A stretch of 7,290 nt of DNA from an uncultured Intestinimonas sp. (GTDB lineage Bacteria > Bacillota_A > Clostridia > Oscillospirales > Oscillospiraceae), in NCBI GenBank assembly GCA_958435885.1, contig CAUBHZ010000085.1:1-7290 (forward strand). Direction: 5' to 3'. Below the pieces are notes generated by a model. The model made no database searches. It saw only the letters and a list, made by a program, of their open reading frames with translations, and was not told the DNA's origin. A program made the position numbers and the translations under genes. Each line of letters begins with the position of its first letter. Positions within the stretch are counted from its first letter, which is position 1. Below, piece after piece: positions 5,331 through 7,290 of this stretch.

Positions 5331-7290
5331 ATGCCAATGCCTACGAAATATACCAAAAAGGAGCTGGAGCAGCAGATCATCGGCAAGCTCCGCCGCAATT
5401 TTGGGCGTGAAGTGGAGGAGGCTACTTCTGTCCACATGTTCCGGGCCTGCGCCCTGGTGCTGCGTGACATCATGTCCGCCCGGGAGCTGGCCACTGAGAG
5501 CAAGATCCGTGACAGCCACGCCCGTCAGGTCCACTATCTGTCCCTGGAGTTTCTCATGGGCCGCTCCCTGGAGAAGAACGCCTACAACCTGGGCGTCCTG
5601 CCCCAGCTGAAGGAGGCCATTGAGGATCTGGGCTTCTCCGCCCCCGACCTCTTCGAGGTGGAGCCCGACGCCGGCCTGGGCAACGGCGGTCTGGGCCGTC
5701 TGGCCGCCTGCTACCTGGAGTCCATGACCACCCTGGAGATCCCCGCCACCGGCTACTCCATCTGCTACGAGCTGGGTCTCTTCAAGCAGAAGATCGTGGA
5801 CGGCCAGCAGGTAGAGCTGCCCGACAACTGGCTGGACATCTCCGACTGCTGGCTCATCCCCAAGATGGATGAGACCGAGAAGGTCCACTTCGGCGGCACC
5901 GTGAAGGACGTGTGGAACCCCGACGGCAGCCACTCCGTGGTCTATGAGGGCGGCAACGACGTGCTGGCCGTGCCCAAGGACATGGAGATCGCCGGCTACG
6001 GCACCGACCACGTCAACGTCCTCCGGCTGTGGGACGCCAAGAGCCCCACTCCCCTGGACATGTCCCTCTTCTCCCGCGGTGAGTACCTGAAGGCCACCGA
6101 GCAGAAGGCCATGGCCGAGTCCATCGCCAAGGTCCTCTACCCCGAGGACAACCACTACGAGGGCAAGTCCCTGCGTCTGAAGCAGCAGTACTTCTTCGTT
6201 TCCGCCACCGTGCAGTGCATCTGCCGGCAGCACAAGGCGGAGTACGGCACTCTGCGCAACTTCCACCAGAAGCATGTCATCCAGATCAACGACACCCATC
6301 CCACCCTGGTGATCCCCGAACTCATGCGCATCCTGCTGGACGAGGAGGGCTACACCTGGGACGAGGCCTGGCACATCGTCACCAACACCGTGGCCTACAC
6401 CAACCATACCATCATGGTGGAGGCCCTGGAGCGCTGGCCCCAGCAGCTCATTGAGTCCCTGCTGCCCCGCATTTGGCAGATCCTGGTGGAGATCAGCAAC
6501 CGCTACCAGGCGCAGCTCAACGAGTACTTCCACGGCGACCAGTCCAAGGTCCGTGACCAGGCTATCATCTGGGGCGGCGAGGTCCGCATGGCCAACCTGT
6601 GTGTGTGCGCCTGCTTCGCGGTGAACGGCGTGTCCGCCCTTCACTCCGACATCCTCAAGCGGGAGACCTTCCACGATATGTACGTCCGCACCCCCGACAA
6701 GTTCAAGAACGTGACCAACGGCATCGATCACCGCCGCTGGCTCAGTGAGATCAACCCCAAGCTGGACGCCCTCATCCAGGACTGCGGCGGCAAGGGCTAC
6801 CAGCTCCACCCCGAGCAGCTGGAGTGCCTGCTCAAGTACCAGGACGACGCCTCCGTGCTGGAGCGGCTGGCCGCCATCAAGGCCGAGAACAAGCGGAACT
6901 TTGCCGCCTATGTGGCCCGGGAGTCCGGCGTGGTGCTCAACACCGACGCCATGTTCGACGTGCAGGTCAAGCGCCTCCACGAGTACAAGCGCCAGCTCCT
7001 CAACGTGATGCACATCACCTACCTCTACCAGCAGCTCAAGAACAACGCCCACTTCGACTTCACCCCCCGGACCTACCTCTTCGGCGCCAAGGCGGCCCCC
7101 GGCTACTCCGTGGCCAAGGACATCATCCACCTCATCAACTCCCTGGCCCAGGCCGTCAACAGCGATCCCGTCTGCAAGGATCGGCTCCAGGTGGTCTTCC
7201 TGGAGAACTACCGGGTGAGCCTGGCCGAGAAGCTCATGCCCGCCAGCGAGCTCTCCGAGCAGATCTCCACCGCCGGCAAGGAGGCCAGCG
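5331..7290 (+). CDS. glgP: Glycogen/maltodextrin phosphorylase, N-terminal part
   Basis: This GT35 enzyme splits alpha-1,4 glucan with phosphate to release glucose-1-phosphate, the breakdown side of the pathway. The frame stays open to the window end, giving 653 codons of an expected roughly 800. Family motifs in order are YLSLEFLMGRSLEKN, EPDAGLGNGGLGRLAACYLES, INDTHPTLVIPELMRIL, NHTIMVEALERWP, DVQVKRLHEYKRQLLN and finally EQISTAGKEAS. The next residues in the family are GTGNMKF, which hold the pyridoxal-phosphate lysine, so the cofactor site is just outside the window. No stop or frameshift interrupts the visible part. It follows glgA by 169 bases and seems to have its own promoter and leader hairpin. 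Whether it also carries a repeat tail cannot be seen. GlgP and MalP types cannot be separated by eye; glycogen phosphorylase is favoured by context. Confidence 0.95.
   Translation, partial: MPMPTKYTKKELEQQIIGKLRRNFGREVEEATSVHMFRACALVLRDIMSARELATESKIRDSHARQVHYLSLEFLMGRSLEKNAYNLGVLPQLKEAIEDLGFSAPDLFEVEPDAGLGNGGLGRLAACYLESMTTLEIPATGYSICYELGLFKQKIVDGQQVELPDNWLDISDCWLIPKMDETEKVHFGGTVKDVWNPDGSHSVVYEGGNDVLAVPKDMEIAGYGTDHVNVLRLWDAKSPTPLDMSLFSRGEYLKATEQKAMAESIAKVLYPEDNHYEGKSLRLKQQYFFVSATVQCICRQHKAEYGTLRNFHQKHVIQINDTHPTLVIPELMRILLDEEGYTWDEAWHIVTNTVAYTNHTIMVEALERWPQQLIESLLPRIWQILVEISNRYQAQLNEYFHGDQSKVRDQAIIWGGEVRMANLCVCACFAVNGVSALHSDILKRETFHDMYVRTPDKFKNVTNGIDHRRWLSEINPKLDALIQDCGGKGYQLHPEQLECLLKYQDDASVLERLAAIKAENKRNFAAYVARESGVVLNTDAMFDVQVKRLHEYKRQLLNVMHITYLYQQLKNNAHFDFTPRTYLFGAKAAPGYSVAKDIIHLINSLAQAVNSDPVCKDRLQVVFLENYRVSLAEKLMPASELSEQISTAGKEAS

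Noticed and set aside
5321..5410. Short upstream frame from ATG 5321 overlapping the glgP start
   Set aside because: It has no ribosome binding site at suitable spacing. It runs in another frame through the conserved start of glgP and stops soon after. A chance frame is the simplest reading.
3254..5503. Minus-strand open frame of 749 codons opposite glgA
   Set aside because: It is antisense to the glgA motifs and repeat tail. Its Leu/Gly-rich repeats mirror the tail repeats, and no domain is recognisable.
5313..7130. Minus-strand open frame of 605 codons opposite glgP
   Set aside because: It has the same antisense composition and is opposite well-conserved phosphorylase motifs.

Overview
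The window holds most of a bacterial glycogen-metabolism operon, all on the + strand, in the order glgB (3' part) - glgC - glgD - glgA - glgP (5' part). This is the same gene order as the Bacillus subtilis glgBCDAP operon. A separate glgD next to glgC is typical of Bacillota. The very GC-rich third codon positions and strong AGGAGG-type ribosome binding sites suggest a high-GC Clostridia member, perhaps an Oscillospiraceae-like gut anaerobe. The lineage is an inference from gene order and composition; there is no rRNA or other marker gene here.

Layout: 1-720 is the C-terminal part of the branching enzyme GlgB, which carries an extra Lys/Ala/Pro tail made of 9-residue repeats. 775-1992 is GlgC, the catalytic ADP-glucose pyrophosphorylase subunit. 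1989-3107 is GlgD, its catalytically degenerate partner, overlapping glgC by 4 bases (ATGA). 3108-3259 is a non-coding stretch rich in GC inverted repeats. 3260-5161 is glycogen synthase GlgA, with a normal catalytic core followed by about 151 extra residues of acidic, then histone-H1-like basic, then 14-residue mixed-charge repeats. 5162-5330 is an intergenic region with a good sigma-A-type promoter followed by a perfect 11-bp GC hairpin. 5331-7290 is the start of glycogen phosphorylase GlgP, cut by the window edge just before its expected pyridoxal-phosphate lysine.

Together, GlgC/GlgD make ADP-glucose from glucose-1-phosphate and ATP, GlgA extends alpha-1,4 chains, GlgB adds alpha-1,6 branches, and GlgP releases glucose-1-phosphate again. 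The genes are well-known families. The unusual part is that the two polymer-building enzymes, GlgA and GlgB, both carry long low-complexity Lys/Ala/Pro repeat tails beyond the family's usual C-terminus, built from different repeat units, while GlgC and GlgD have none. The other points worth checking are the glgP promoter-plus-hairpin leader and the palindrome-rich glgD-glgA spacer. No mobile element, CRISPR array, tRNA or rRNA was seen.
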